Below are positions 30,847 through 40,069 of a stretch of 64,000 bases of DNA, one piece after another; the stretch's first letter is position 1; the number at the start of each line of letters is the position of its first letter. The DNA is taken from the NCBI RefSeq assembly GCF_015751905.1, contig NZ_JADOUF010000001.1, positions 5,332,001 through 5,396,000 of the forward strand, given 5' to 3'. Below the pieces are notes generated by a model. That model was not told where the DNA came from. It searched no databases and saw only the letters and a program-made list of their open reading frames with translations. The stretch comes from Longispora fulva. Lineage in GTDB: Bacteria > Actinomycetota > Actinomycetes > Mycobacteriales > Micromonosporaceae. Made by a program: the position numbers and the translations under genes.

Positions 30847-31573
30847 CGATGATCAGCATGTCGAGGGCCAGGGCCGCGCCGATCCCCTCGCCGCCGACCA
30901 GCACGTTGCCGCTGAGCACGTCGGCGATCTGCAGGGTGATCAGGGGCACGGAGCCGCCGACCAGGGCCGCCGCGGTCGCGTAGGCGCTGAACGCCCCGCA
31001 GAACAGCAGCAGCGCGCCCGCGCCGACGGGCGGGGCCAGCACCGGGGCGCCGATGTGCCGCCAGTAGTGCCAGCGCGAGCCGCCGAGGCTGGCCGCGGCC
31101 TCGCCCCACTGCGGCTTGACCGCGTCCAGGGCGGGAAGAACGACCAACACCATGAGGGGTACCAGGAAGTAGAGGTAGACCACGGACAGTCCGACCATGT
31201 TGTACAGCGAGAACCCGGTGTCGGCGAGCCCGAGCACCTTGGTCACGATGCCCGCGTTGCCGATCGTGGCCATGAACGCGAAGGCCAGCGGCACGCCGCC
31301 GAAGTTGGCGAGCACCCCCGACGCCGTGGTGACCACCTTGCGGAGCACCCCGGGCTTGCTCTTCACCACCGCCTGGGCGATGAGCGTGCCGAGAACGGCA
31401 CCGAGCACCGCCGTGACCAGGGACAGCTTGAGGCTGCCGGCCAGGGCGATGCCGTATGCCCCACCGACGGTGTCGCCGAGGCTGGTCGCCCCGGTCGCCA
31501 ACACGGCGACAGGAGCGACCAGACCGATCCCGACGAGCACTACGAAGGGGACGAGCGCGAACCACTTGCTCAA
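30785..31573 (-). CDS. ABC importer permease 1
   Basis: 262 residues, six predicted transmembrane segments with the EAA-type loop PALDAVKPQWGEAAASLGGSR. TTG start at 31573 overlaps the binding-protein stop (TTGA). It ends DMLIIVGVMMIGYWLLQRR-TSRWLR; the 3' end is duplicated immediately downstream. Partner of permease 2. Confidence 0.92.
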   Translation of the reverse strand: MSKWFALVPFVVLVGIGLVAPVAVLATGATSLGDTVGGAYGIALAGSLKLSLVTAVLGAVLGTLIAQAVVKSKPGVLRKVVTTASGVLANFGGVPLAFAFMATIGNAGIVTKVLGLADTGFSLYNMVGLSVVYLYFLVPLMVLVVLPALDAVKPQWGEAAASLGGSRWHYWRHIGAPVLAPPVGAGALLLFCGAFSAYATAAALVGGSVPLITLQIADVLSGNVLVGGEGIGAALALDMLIIVGVMMIGYWLLQRRTSRWLR

Positions 31574-32712
31574 GAGGTGATCGCCTTCGCCCAGTTGTCG
31601 GCGAGCACCTTCTTCACGGCCGTGATCTGGTCCGGGGTCGGGAACTTAACGTCGCCCTCGACCTTCGGCAGCTTGGCGACCAGGTCGGCCTTCGCGGTGT
31701 TGGCGGCCGTCATCTTCGGCAGCCGGACCGGGCGGGCGTAGCCCTTCAGCCACAGGTTCTGGCCCTCGTCGGAGTAGAGGAACTCCTCCCACAGGCGCGC
31801 GGCGGCCGGGTGCGGGGCGGACTTGCTGATCGCCTGGTTGTAGTAGTTCGCGTACTTGCCGTCCGACGGCACCGCGACCTTCCAGTCGATGCCCTTGTCC
31901 TTGAACTTGTCGGCGTACCCGGCGTTCAGGTAGTCCCAGTCGATCGAGATCGGGGTCTCGCCCTTCTCGATCGTGGCCGGGGTCGACTCGACGGGCAGGA
32001 AGTTGCCGGCCTGCTTGAGCTTGGCGAACCAGTCGATGCCCGGCTGGATGTTGTCGAAGCTGCCGCCGTTGGCCAGGGCCGCGGCGTACACGCCGGCGAA
32101 GGCCGAGCCGGACTTGGTCGGGTTGCCGTTCAGGGCGACCTTGCCCTTGTACTCCGGCTTCAGCAGGTCAGCGAACGAGGTCGGGCAGACCGCGATCTTC
32201 TTGGCGTCACAGCCGATGGAGACGAAGCCGCCGTAGTCGTTGTAGGCCTTGCCGTCGGCGTCCTTCTGGTTCGCCGGGATCTCGTCCCACTTGGCGACCT
32301 TGTAGGGGGCGAACAGGTCCTCCTTGGCGCCGGACAGCGCGAAGGCGCTACCGAGGTCCAGCACGTCGGGGGCACGGTCCTGGCCCTTGAGGCTCTTGAC
32401 GGCGTTGATCTCGTCGGAGGAGGAACCGTCCGGGTTGGCCTCGTCGAGCTTGATCCCGTACTTGTCCGAGAACGCCTTGAGGATCTCGCCGTAGTTCGCC
32501 CAGTCGTGGGGCAGCGTGATGACGTTGAGCTGCCCCTCCTTCTTGGCAGCCGCGATGAGCGCGTCCATGCCGCCCAGGTCGGCCGCGCTCTTCGCCTCGG
32601 CGGCACTGGTCGTCGCAGCCGCCTTCTCCTTGGCCTTCGACGACGAGCCACAACCGGCGAGGCCCGCAACCGCCACCATGGCGGCCACGCTCACCACTAG
32701 AACACGCTTCAC
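31570..32712 (-). CDS. ABC importer substrate-binding lipoprotein
   Basis: 380 residues. A signal peptide ends in the lipobox GLAGC (Cys ~21), followed by a Lys/Ala/Ser-rich linker and a type II periplasmic-binding fold of the PotD/Fe(III)/2-aminoethylphosphonate class. Recognisable parts are GQLNVITLPHDWANYGEIL, FADLLKPEYKGKVALNGNPT and PAAARLWEEFLYSDEGQNLWL. The substrate (polyamine, metal or phosphonate) cannot be fixed. GTG start with AGGAG at 6 bp. First gene of the operon; a DasR-type palindrome lies about 170 bp upstream. Confidence 0.92.
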   Translation of the reverse strand: MKRVLVVSVAAMVAVAGLAGCGSSSKAKEKAAATTSAAEAKSAADLGGMDALIAAAKKEGQLNVITLPHDWANYGEILKAFSDKYGIKLDEANPDGSSSDEINAVKSLKGQDRAPDVLDLGSAFALSGAKEDLFAPYKVAKWDEIPANQKDADGKAYNDYGGFVSIGCDAKKIAVCPTSFADLLKPEYKGKVALNGNPTKSGSAFAGVYAAALANGGSFDNIQPGIDWFAKLKQAGNFLPVESTPATIEKGETPISIDWDYLNAGYADKFKDKGIDWKVAVPSDGKYANYYNQAISKSAPHPAAARLWEEFLYSDEGQNLWLKGYARPVRLPKMTAANTAKADLVAKLPKVEGDVKFPTPDQITAVKKVLADNWAKAITS

Positions 32713-32879
32713 TGCTTGCTCCTAAGCCTGGAATCAATGCCCCGTCAGAGTGGGCAGCATGGATGTCTGAGAGGTGAACACGACGTGAGTGCCGCTCGAA
32801 CCCTGCGGGCCCGGGTGGCGACAGTCGGCTGAGCGGTGACCAAAGCCACTGCTCAGCAGGGTGAGGTGTTGATAAAAGT

Positions 32880-32895
32880 AGTGGTCTAGACCACT
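32880..32895. promoter_or_regulatory. DasR-type (dre-like) palindrome
   Basis: AGTGGTCTAGACCACT is a perfect 16-bp palindrome that fits the DasR dre consensus A(G/C)TGGTCTAGACCA(G/C)T known from Streptomyces. It overlaps the last codons of the 76-residue gene and lies 168 bp upstream of the ABC binding-protein start, so it most likely controls that operon (inference). DasR responds to glucosamine phosphates. Confidence 0.65.
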
Positions 32896-33116
32896 TCATC
32901 CACTTGATGCACCGCGCGCAGCGACAGAGGCCGCCCCGCCGTCTCGATCTCGGTCCTGGTCAGCGCCATCAGATCCCGGGACGCGCGCCAGCCGGCCGGC
33001 CCGCCCTCGTACCGCTCCGCACGGGACCTGGCGGTCACGATCCAGGACAGTCCGCGCCACCGCAGCCCGACGTGCCAGTACCGCAGGCAGCCGTCCACCG
33101 TCGTGAAAACCTCCAT
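32886..33116 (-). CDS. Hypothetical 76-residue protein coupled to the TPP enzyme
   Basis: 76 residues, with an ATG 1 bp after the stop of the upstream TPP-dependent enzyme gene, so translational coupling is likely. The sequence is rich in Arg and Trp (LRYWHVGLRWRGLSWIV) and has no transmembrane segment or motif I recognise. The end (LSLRAVHQVDEVV) overlaps a DasR-like palindrome. Confidence 0.55.
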   Translation of the reverse strand: MEVFTTVDGCLRYWHVGLRWRGLSWIVTARSRAERYEGGPAGWRASRDLMALTRTEIETAGRPLSLRAVHQVDEVV

Positions 33117-33117
33117 G

Positions 33118-34746
33118 TCACGCCAGATTCGACGACCGCGGGTACGCGTCCGCCGGGTCGGTCAGCACGTTGACCAGGTACGGCACCCCGGACGCGAACG
33201 CCCGGTTCAGCGCGCCGGACAGGTCCCCGGCCTTCGCCACGGTCTCCCCCGCCCCGCCCAGGCCGCGCACCACGTCGTCGTAGCGCAGGCCCGGCTGGAG
33301 ATCAGCGGCCACGTCGTAGCCGTAGAGCTGGTGCATCGGGTGCTTCTCCAGCCCCCAGATGCCGTTGTTGCCGACGACGATGACCACAGGGAGATTCTGC
33401 CGGACCAACGATTCGACGTCCATCAGTGAGAACCCGGCGGCCCCGTCGCCCATCAGCACACAGATCTGCCGGTCGGGGTAGGTGTACCGCGCCCCCATCG
33501 CGTACCCCATCCCGGTGCCCAGGCAGCCGTATGGCCCCGGGTCCAGCCAGCACCCGGGGGTGGCCGGTTCGAGGTAGCGGCCGGCGTAGGACACGAAGTC
33601 GCCGCCGTCGCCGATGGTCACGGCGTCGCGGGCGAGCACCTTGCGCAGTTCCCCGTACACCCGGCTGGGCCTGATCAGGTCGCCGTCGGCCTCGAGGGCC
33701 ACCTGGTCGTCCTCGCGGGCGGAGTCCTCGATCTCGCGGAGCTGCTCGATCCAGTCGTCGTGGTCGGCGCGGTGGCCCGCGTAGTCGGCCAGCGCCGTGA
33801 GCACCGCGCGCAGGTCGCCGGCCGGGGACACCTCGGGCTCGATGTGCGTGGCGCGCTGCGCCGGGTCGTCGACGATGTGCACGAGGGTGGCCGCGCCGAA
33901 GTCGCCGAAGTTGAGCCGGAAGTCCAGGGCCGTGCCGACGACGGCGACGACGTCCGCGTCGGACAACGCTGCCCGCCGGCTCTTGGAGAACGCCAGCTCG
34001 TGCTCCGGCGGCAGCGAGCCCCGTCCCATCCCGTTGGTGTAGACCGGCACCCGCAGGTTTTCCGCCGCGGCGCGCAGGGCGCCGACCGCGTCCCCGGTGT
34101 ACACGTCGGACCCGGCGATGATCGCCGGTCGTTCCGCGCCGGCCAGCAGCGCCGCGGCCCGGGCGACGTCGTCCGGGTCGGCCTCGACGACCGGGGGCGC
34201 GAACATCCGGGGCAGGACGACGGGGGCCTCGGGGTGGCCGTAGAGCACCTCGAGCGGGAAGTCCAGGAACGCCGGTCCCTTGTGGCCGGTGATGGCCGCC
34301 ATCGCCGCCCCGTACACGTCGCCGACGATGTCCTCGGTGTCCAGCACCGTCGCGGCGTGCTTGGTGACCGGGGCCAGCAGGGGCACGTGGTCGAGCTCCT
34401 GCAGGCTGCCGGCGCCCCAGCGCCACGACGGGGCCCTGCCGCCGAACACCAGGACCGGCGAGCCGTTGAACTGGGCGGTGGTGACCGCCGAGACCCCGTT
34501 GGTGACGCCGGGGCCGGCCGTCAGCGCCGCGCACGCCGGGCGGCGCTGGAGCTTGGCGACGGCCTCGGCGGCGAACACCGCGGACTGTTCGTGCCGGACG
34601 TCGAGGATGCGCAGGCCGGCGCGCCGAGCCGCGTCGTACAACGGAAAGATGTGTCCGCCGGACAACGTGAACAGCTCGTTGACGCCGAAGCCGCGCAGAG
34701 CCGCCAGGGCGAGATCGCCGCCGTGGCCCCCGATCGTCTCAGTCAT
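33118..34746 (-). CDS. TPP-dependent enzyme (acetolactate synthase / oxalyl-CoA decarboxylase family)
   Basis: 542 residues with the three-domain POX layout. The catalytic Glu is in DVRHEQSAVFAAEA, the central domain has PAIIAGSDVYTGDA, and the C-terminal TPP/Mg motif is MGDGAAGFSLMDVESLVRQN...GNNGIWG. The pocket cannot be assigned firmly. A true anabolic IlvB is larger and paired with ilvN, which is absent; 2-hydroxyacyl-CoA lyase or oxalyl-CoA decarboxylase-like roles are possible, especially with an enoyl-CoA hydratase gene 45 bp upstream in the same direction. ATG at 34746. Confidence 0.85.
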   Translation of the reverse strand: MTETIGGHGGDLALAALRGFGVNELFTLSGGHIFPLYDAARRAGLRILDVRHEQSAVFAAEAVAKLQRRPACAALTAGPGVTNGVSAVTTAQFNGSPVLVFGGRAPSWRWGAGSLQELDHVPLLAPVTKHAATVLDTEDIVGDVYGAAMAAITGHKGPAFLDFPLEVLYGHPEAPVVLPRMFAPPVVEADPDDVARAAALLAGAERPAIIAGSDVYTGDAVGALRAAAENLRVPVYTNGMGRGSLPPEHELAFSKSRRAALSDADVVAVVGTALDFRLNFGDFGAATLVHIVDDPAQRATHIEPEVSPAGDLRAVLTALADYAGHRADHDDWIEQLREIEDSAREDDQVALEADGDLIRPSRVYGELRKVLARDAVTIGDGGDFVSYAGRYLEPATPGCWLDPGPYGCLGTGMGYAMGARYTYPDRQICVLMGDGAAGFSLMDVESLVRQNLPVVIVVGNNGIWGLEKHPMHQLYGYDVAADLQPGLRYDDVVRGLGGAGETVAKAGDLSGALNRAFASGVPYLVNVLTDPADAYPRSSNLA

Positions 34747-34791
34747 CCCCGAACCTTACCGGGGAGTAGATAGGGTGTCAGCCCCCGAAAA

Positions 34792-35568
<777 letters not shown>

Positions 35569-35651
35569 GACCGACCTCCACTGCCGACGACCCTGTCGGG
35601 GCCCAGACTAAAGGAGAGGCGCGCGGCGGCGCGGAAGGCTATCGTGCGCGC

Positions 35652-36452
35652 GTGACGAACTGGCAGGAAGTTCTGGACAACGACTACGCCATCCCCACCG
35701 ACCGGCCGCTGTCCGAGCTGATCGACGAGCTCGTTGAGCTGCTGAGATCCCCGGATCCACACGTCCGCGACGTCCTGTCCTACGACATCCTCACCGAGTG
35801 GGTCGAGCATCTCGACGAGCCGGCCCGCGTCGCGCTCGGCGACACGATGGCCACCCGGATGACCGACGACCCCGAGATCCAGGCCCGCACGTTCGCGCCG
35901 CTGATCCTGGACTGCGTGGTGTCGGAGGGCACGTTCCGGCCGGAGTGGCTCGACGCCTTCATCAAGTGGTACCCGTCGGAGTCCGATCTTCGCGGGCACC
36001 ACCCGGAGCTGGGCTGGCTGCACGCCGTGGCGCACGGCGCGGACCTGCTGGGCGCGTTCGGCCGGAGCACGGCCGTGGACGTGGACGACCTGGTCACCCT
36101 GCTCGACGTCGGCATCGACCGGCTGCTGGCCCCCACGGCGCACGTGTTCGACGCGCAGGAGGACGACCGGCTCGCCTACGCGCTGGCCATCGTGCTCACC
36201 CGGCCGGAGCTGACCGAGGACGAGGCGGTCGACTGGCTGGAGCCGTGCCGGGAGGCGTTCTCCGTCCGGCTGCGCACCGGGCCCAGCGCGCAGGTGTCGA
36301 ACACGATGCGCACGCTGCGGATGCTGTACATGTTCGCCGACCGGGGGGTGCACCTCGACGGCGAGACCGCGCCGGTGGCGATCCCGCACGCGCGGGCGGT
36401 GAAGAAGGCCCTCGGCGCGGTGCTACGGATGACGTTCTCCCGGATGGGCTGA
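35652..36452 (+). CDS. DUF2785-domain protein
   Basis: 266 residues, alpha-helical, matching my memory of the DUF2785 family: N-terminal helix pair with LSELIDELVELLRSPDPHVRD, central WLHAVAHGADLLGAF (His/Asp-rich), and ARAVKKALGAVLRMTFSRMG at the end. Function unknown. GTG start at 35652. Monocistronic, divergent from the enoyl-CoA hydratase, with a terminator after it. Confidence 0.82.
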   Translation: MTNWQEVLDNDYAIPTDRPLSELIDELVELLRSPDPHVRDVLSYDILTEWVEHLDEPARVALGDTMATRMTDDPEIQARTFAPLILDCVVSEGTFRPEWLDAFIKWYPSESDLRGHHPELGWLHAVAHGADLLGAFGRSTAVDVDDLVTLLDVGIDRLLAPTAHVFDAQEDDRLAYALAIVLTRPELTEDEAVDWLEPCREAFSVRLRTGPSAQVSNTMRTLRMLYMFADRGVHLDGETAPVAIPHARAVKKALGAVLRMTFSRMG

Positions 36453-36465
36453 CGCCCGGTGAGCT

Positions 36466-36531
36466 CCGTCGGGGCGGGCCGGAGGTCGGAGCCCGCGCCC
36501 GCCCCGACGGCACAAACCTGAGGGCTTTTTC
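36466..36531 (+). terminator. Terminator after the DUF2785 gene
   Basis: A perfect 13-bp stem CCGTCGGGGCGGG (36466-36478) / CCCGCCCCGACGG (36498-36510), then a GGGCTTTTT run at about 36522-36530. It lies between converging genes. Confidence 0.75.
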
Positions 36532-36542
36532 TGGTACCGGCG

Positions 36543-37580
36543 CTACAGCGTCTCGGTGACCTTCTTCAACCCGCGCGGCGCGTCGGGATCCTCGCCCCTG
36601 GCCAGCGCCAGCGACAGCACGAGCTGCTGCAACGGCAGGATGTCCAACAGCGGCGCGTACTTCTCGTCCACGGCCGGCGTCCCGATCGTCATGCCGGCCC
36701 CGATGGTCACCACGTCGGCCCGGCGCTCGCCGAGCTTGGCCAGCACCTCCCGCATGGACTCCCCGCCCGGCCCCGAGCCGGCGACGGCGAGCACCGGCAC
36801 GTCCGGGTCCGTCATCGCCAGCGGCCCGTGCAGCAGGTCGGCGCCCGAGAACGCCAGCCCGGCGATGTAGGACGTCTCCATCAACTTCAGGGCGGTCTCC
36901 CGGGCCGTCGGGTACGCGTACCCCCGGCCCGTCGTCACGATCCGGTCGGCGAACCGGTAGCGGGGCGCGAGCTCGGCGGCCGTCGGGTCGGCGAGCAGCT
37001 TCTCGGCGAGCCCCGGGATCCGCTCCAGCTCGGCGCGCTCGTCGGCGGGCAGCTCCCCGCCGGCCTTCACGCCCTCGATGAGCATGAGCAACGCGAACAG
37101 CTCCGCCGTGTACGTCTTCGTCGCCGCCACCGCGCGCTCGTGCCCGGCGAGCACGTCCACGTGCAGCTCGGCGGCGGCGGCCAGCGGCGAGGCGGCGTTG
37201 TTGGTGACGGCGAGGGTGTGCGCACCCTGCTCGCGGGCGACCCGCACGACCTCGACCAGGTCGGGCGATCCGCCGCTCTGGGACACGCCGACGACCAGGG
37301 CGTCGGCGAACCGCGGCCGCGCCCCGAACAGCGTGACGGCGCTCGGCGACACCAGCCCGACGGGAATCCCGAGCTGGATCTCCGTGAGGTACGCCGCGTA
37401 CAGCGCGGCGTGGTCGGAGGTGCCGCGCGCGGTGAACAGCACGAACTTGGGCTGCCACTCGGCGATCTGGGCCGCGACCCGCGCGATCGCGCCGGCGCCC
37501 TCGTCCAGCAGCCGGGCGTATCCGGCGGGCTGCTCGGCGATGTCGGTGGCCATGCCGACCCCGGCCTGATGTGCGGTCAC
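36543..37580 (-). CDS. SIS-domain sugar isomerase/deaminase (GlmS C-terminal-like)
   Basis: 345 residues, two SIS domains without the N-terminal glutaminase of GlmS. First SIS: TARGTSDHAALYAAYLTEI and VGVSQSGGSPDLVEVVR; second: GRGYAYPTARETALKLMETSYIAGLAFSGADLLHGP. These phosphosugar motifs fit glucosamine-6-phosphate deaminase/isomerase-like (NagB-II/AgaS) enzymes. I chose the GTG at 37580, since GGAGGAGGG precedes it by ~5 bp; the upstream in-frame ATG sits on top of that ribosome site. A palindrome lies upstream in the promoter region. Confidence 0.9.
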   Translation of the reverse strand: MTAHQAGVGMATDIAEQPAGYARLLDEGAGAIARVAAQIAEWQPKFVLFTARGTSDHAALYAAYLTEIQLGIPVGLVSPSAVTLFGARPRFADALVVGVSQSGGSPDLVEVVRVAREQGAHTLAVTNNAASPLAAAAELHVDVLAGHERAVAATKTYTAELFALLMLIEGVKAGGELPADERAELERIPGLAEKLLADPTAAELAPRYRFADRIVTTGRGYAYPTARETALKLMETSYIAGLAFSGADLLHGPLAMTDPDVPVLAVAGSGPGGESMREVLAKLGERRADVVTIGAGMTIGTPAVDEKYAPLLDILPLQQLVLSLALARGEDPDAPRGLKKVTETL

Positions 37581-37653
37581 TGCACCCTCCTCCATGACGT
37601 TTCTCTGCGAACAGCATGCTCGAAAATGCTCGGGAAGTCCAGTCACCAAGCTT

Positions 37654-37678
37654 AAACGCGCAAGGTTCGCGCGCGTTT
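37654..37678. promoter_or_regulatory. Operator-like palindrome upstream of the SIS-domain gene
   Basis: AAACGCGC (37654-37661) and GCGCGTTT (37671-37678) are perfect 8-bp inverted arms with a 9-bp spacer, about 75-100 bp upstream of the GTG start. A GCTCG repeat (37618-37632, around AAAAT) lies closer to the gene. The cognate regulator is unknown. Confidence 0.45.
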
Positions 37679-37731
37679 CGCGCACGCATCCGCAGCGAGG
37701 CGCTACTTTTGTCATCATTCGCACACAGGAA

Positions 37732-37760
37732 AGCGCCCGCCATCACCGATGGCGGGCGCT
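37732..37760 (-). terminator. Terminator of the DHA2 transporter gene
   Basis: A perfect 13-bp stem AGCGCCCGCCATC / GATGGCGGGCGCT with a 3-base loop; on the minus strand it is followed by TTCCTG. It lies 18 bp beyond the MFS stop codon. Confidence 0.8.
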
Positions 37761-37777
37761 CGGACGAGCAGCGGGGA

Positions 37778-39328
37778 CTAGGCCTCCACCAGCTCCTTCT
37801 CCGGCTCCTCCGGCGCGCCGGGCGCCCTGCGCCGCAGCGGCACGTGCTGGATGAACAGCCCCAGCACCGTCGCCAGGCCCGTGAACAGCACGCCCCAGCC
37901 GAACACCGTCGCGGTGGCGTCCGCCACGGCCTGGCCGAACATCGTCTTGGCCTCGATCGGCAACTTCGCCAGATCCGCGGCGCTCATCCGCGCCCCGCTC
38001 CTGGCCAGCCGGTCCGCGACGTCGACCGGCAGCCCCGACAGCCCGGTACGCAGCGTGTGCGTGAAGATCGCGCCGAAGATGGACACGCCGAACGCGCCGC
38101 CGATCGACCGGAAGAACATCGAGGTGCTGCTCGCCACGCCCATGTCCTTCGGGCCGACGCTGTTCTGGGCGATCATGCCGACGATCTGCATGAGCAGGCC
38201 CATCCCGACACCGAGCACGACCATGTACAGCGACGTCATCACCTTCGAGGTGTCCACGTCGATCGTGGCGAGCGCCAGCATGCCGCCCGTCATCACCGCG
38301 GCCCCGGCGAACGGGAACCACCGGTACTTTCCGGTCTTCGCGATCAGCTGGCCGGCGATCATGGACGCCGCCATCATGCCGACCATCAGCGGCAGCAGGA
38401 GCAGCCCGGAACTGGTGGCCGACGAGTGCTGCACGAGCTGCAGGAACAGCGGCAGGAACACGATCGCGCCGAACATGCCGAAGCTCTGGAAGAAGCCGAT
38501 CGCCGCGACGAGCGAGAAGTTCCGGTTGGCGAACAGGTTCAGCGGCAGGACCGGCTCGCTGGCCCGCGTCTCGACCCAGAGGAACAGGCCGAGCCCGATG
38601 CCGGCGGCCACCGCCAGGCCGATGATCTGCGGGGACCCCCAGGCGTACTCGGTGCCGGCCCACGTGGTGAGCAGCACCAGCGCCGTGGCCACCCCGGACA
38701 GCAGCGCGATGCCCAGGTAGTCGATCCGGTGGCTGACGGTGTTCCGCGGCGTGTGCAGCTTGGCGAGGATCATGACCAGCGCGATCGCGCCGAGCGGCAC
38801 GTTGACGTAGAAGCACCAGCGCCAGGAGATGTGGTCGGTGAAGAAGCCGCCGACCAGCGGGCCGCCGACCATGGCCAGGGCCATCACCGCCGCGGAGTAG
38901 CCCTGGTACTTGCCCCGGTCGCGCGGGGCCACCAGGTCGCCGACGATGGCGAGCACGCCGACCATCAGGCCGCCGGCACCCAGGCCCTGCAGCGCGCGGA
39001 ACACGATCAGCTGGGTCATGTCCTGCGCCAGCCCGGACAGCGCCGAGCCGGTGAGGAAGATCAGGATCGCGGTGATGAACAGCCGCTTGCGGCCGTAGAG
39101 GTCGCCCAGCTTGCCGTACAGCGGGGTGGTGATCGTCGAGGCGACGATGTAGCTCGTGGCGACCCAGGCGAAGTGCTGCATCCCGCCGAGGTCCGTGACG
39201 ATGGTCGGCATCGCGGTGCCGACGATCGTGTTGTCCAGCATGGCCAGCAGCATGACCAGGAGCAGTCCTGGCAGCACCGCGAGGATGGCTCTACGCTCCG
39301 CCGTCGGGGACTCCGTCTGTGTCACCAT
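37778..39328 (-). CDS. DHA2-family MFS drug efflux transporter
   Basis: 516 residues, 14 predicted transmembrane helices of the EmrB/QacA type. Motif A is GKLGDLYGRKRLFI, motif C region GGPLVGGFFTDHISWRWCFYVN, and motif D1 LDNTIVGTAMPTIVTDLGG. Uses proton-motive force to export hydrophobic cations or drugs. It is transcribed divergently from a TetR gene and shares two palindromic operators with it, so it is almost certainly repressed by that TetR and induced by its ligand. Confidence 0.93.
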   Translation of the reverse strand: MVTQTESPTAERRAILAVLPGLLLVMLLAMLDNTIVGTAMPTIVTDLGGMQHFAWVATSYIVASTITTPLYGKLGDLYGRKRLFITAILIFLTGSALSGLAQDMTQLIVFRALQGLGAGGLMVGVLAIVGDLVAPRDRGKYQGYSAAVMALAMVGGPLVGGFFTDHISWRWCFYVNVPLGAIALVMILAKLHTPRNTVSHRIDYLGIALLSGVATALVLLTTWAGTEYAWGSPQIIGLAVAAGIGLGLFLWVETRASEPVLPLNLFANRNFSLVAAIGFFQSFGMFGAIVFLPLFLQLVQHSSATSSGLLLLPLMVGMMAASMIAGQLIAKTGKYRWFPFAGAAVMTGGMLALATIDVDTSKVMTSLYMVVLGVGMGLLMQIVGMIAQNSVGPKDMGVASSTSMFFRSIGGAFGVSIFGAIFTHTLRTGLSGLPVDVADRLARSGARMSAADLAKLPIEAKTMFGQAVADATATVFGWGVLFTGLATVLGLFIQHVPLRRRAPGAPEEPEKELVEA

Positions 39329-39350
39329 GTTCTCCGTTACGTCTGGCCGC

Positions 39351-39372
39351 TTACTTGCCGGCCGGCTAGTAG
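39351..39372. promoter_or_regulatory. TetR operator O1 (imperfect)
   Basis: A 22-bp imperfect palindrome centred on CTTGCCGGCCGGC, with outer arms TTA/TAG. It is closer to the MFS start (23 bp upstream). Its centre lies 43 bp, about four helical turns, from the perfect operator O2. Confidence 0.85.
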
Positions 39373-39393
39373 ACTGAGGCGAAGATACCCCGC

Positions 39394-39415
39394 CTACTTG
39401 CCGGCCGGCAAGTAG
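39394..39415. promoter_or_regulatory. TetR operator O2 (perfect palindrome)
   Basis: A perfect 22-bp palindrome with core ACTTGCCGGCCGGCAAGT, 18 bp before the tetR start. Almost certainly the autoregulatory site of the adjacent TetR protein. Confidence 0.9.
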
Positions 39416-39433
39416 GTTGACGAGAGGTGTGAA

Positions 39434-39973
39434 GTGGATACCCGTGAACGGATCATGGTCGAGGCACTCGACCTGTTCGCCGAGCGTGGCTACGGGGAGA
39501 CGTCACTGCGGGAGATCGCCGAGAGGATCGGCATCACCAAGGCCGCCGTCTACTACCACTTCAAGACGAAGGACGACATCCTCAACGGACTGCTCGACAC
39601 GATGGGTCAGCAGATCGACGAGATCATCGCCTGGGGCCAGACCCAGCCGCGCACGGCGGAGACCCGCCAGGAGGTGGCCCGGCGGTACGCGGCCCGGATC
39701 CGCGAGGGCGCGAAGGTGATGCGGTTCCTGCACGAAAACCAGACGGCGCTGCGCGGCATCGACGCCGGGGCCCGGTTCCGCGAGCGGATGGGCCGGCTAC
39801 ACGACCTGTTCGTCGGGCCGGACCCGGACCTGGCCGAGCGGCTGCGGGGGCTCGCGGCGATCATGACGATGCACGCGGGCTGGATGCTGCGCGAGGAGCA
39901 CGCGACCAGCGACGACCAGATGGCCGACACCATCCTGGAAGTCGCACTGGAACTGGTCAACGGCAAGCCCTGA
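39434..39973 (+). CDS. TetR-family repressor of the adjacent efflux pump
   Basis: 179 residues. The N-terminal HTH is complete: ALDLFAERGYGETSLREIA then IGITKAAVYYHFKTKDDIL. The C-terminal ligand domain is variable. GTG start at 39434 with GAGAGG 6 bp upstream. Divergent from the DHA2 gene with two operators between them. A long hairpin follows its stop. Confidence 0.93.
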   Translation: MDTRERIMVEALDLFAERGYGETSLREIAERIGITKAAVYYHFKTKDDILNGLLDTMGQQIDEIIAWGQTQPRTAETRQEVARRYAARIREGAKVMRFLHENQTALRGIDAGARFRERMGRLHDLFVGPDPDLAERLRGLAAIMTMHAGWMLREEHATSDDQMADTILEVALELVNGKP

Positions 39974-39999
39974 CCGGGCCCGGCGGCCCCTGTCGCGCC

Positions 40000-40037
40000 C
40001 GCGCCATCCGCCGCGGCCAGATCCGGCCGCTGGCGCG
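40000..40037 (+). terminator. Hairpin downstream of tetR
   Basis: Nested stem: CGCGCCA (40000-40006) pairs with TGGCGCG (40031-40037) and GCGGCC (40013-40018) with GGCCGC (40025-40030), leaving a 6-base bulge on the left arm. No T tract. Confidence 0.5.
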
Positions 40038-40069
40038 TGGCCCGCACGGAATCGTCGTCCGAACCCGGT

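Noticed and set aside
33118-34746. Anabolic acetolactate synthase IlvB
   Set aside because: No ilvN/ilvC neighbours and slightly short; kept as a general TPP enzyme.
34746-34766. Short hairpin CCCCG/CGGGG upstream of the TPP enzyme
   Set aside because: A 5-bp stem at the start region of the gene is too weak to call.
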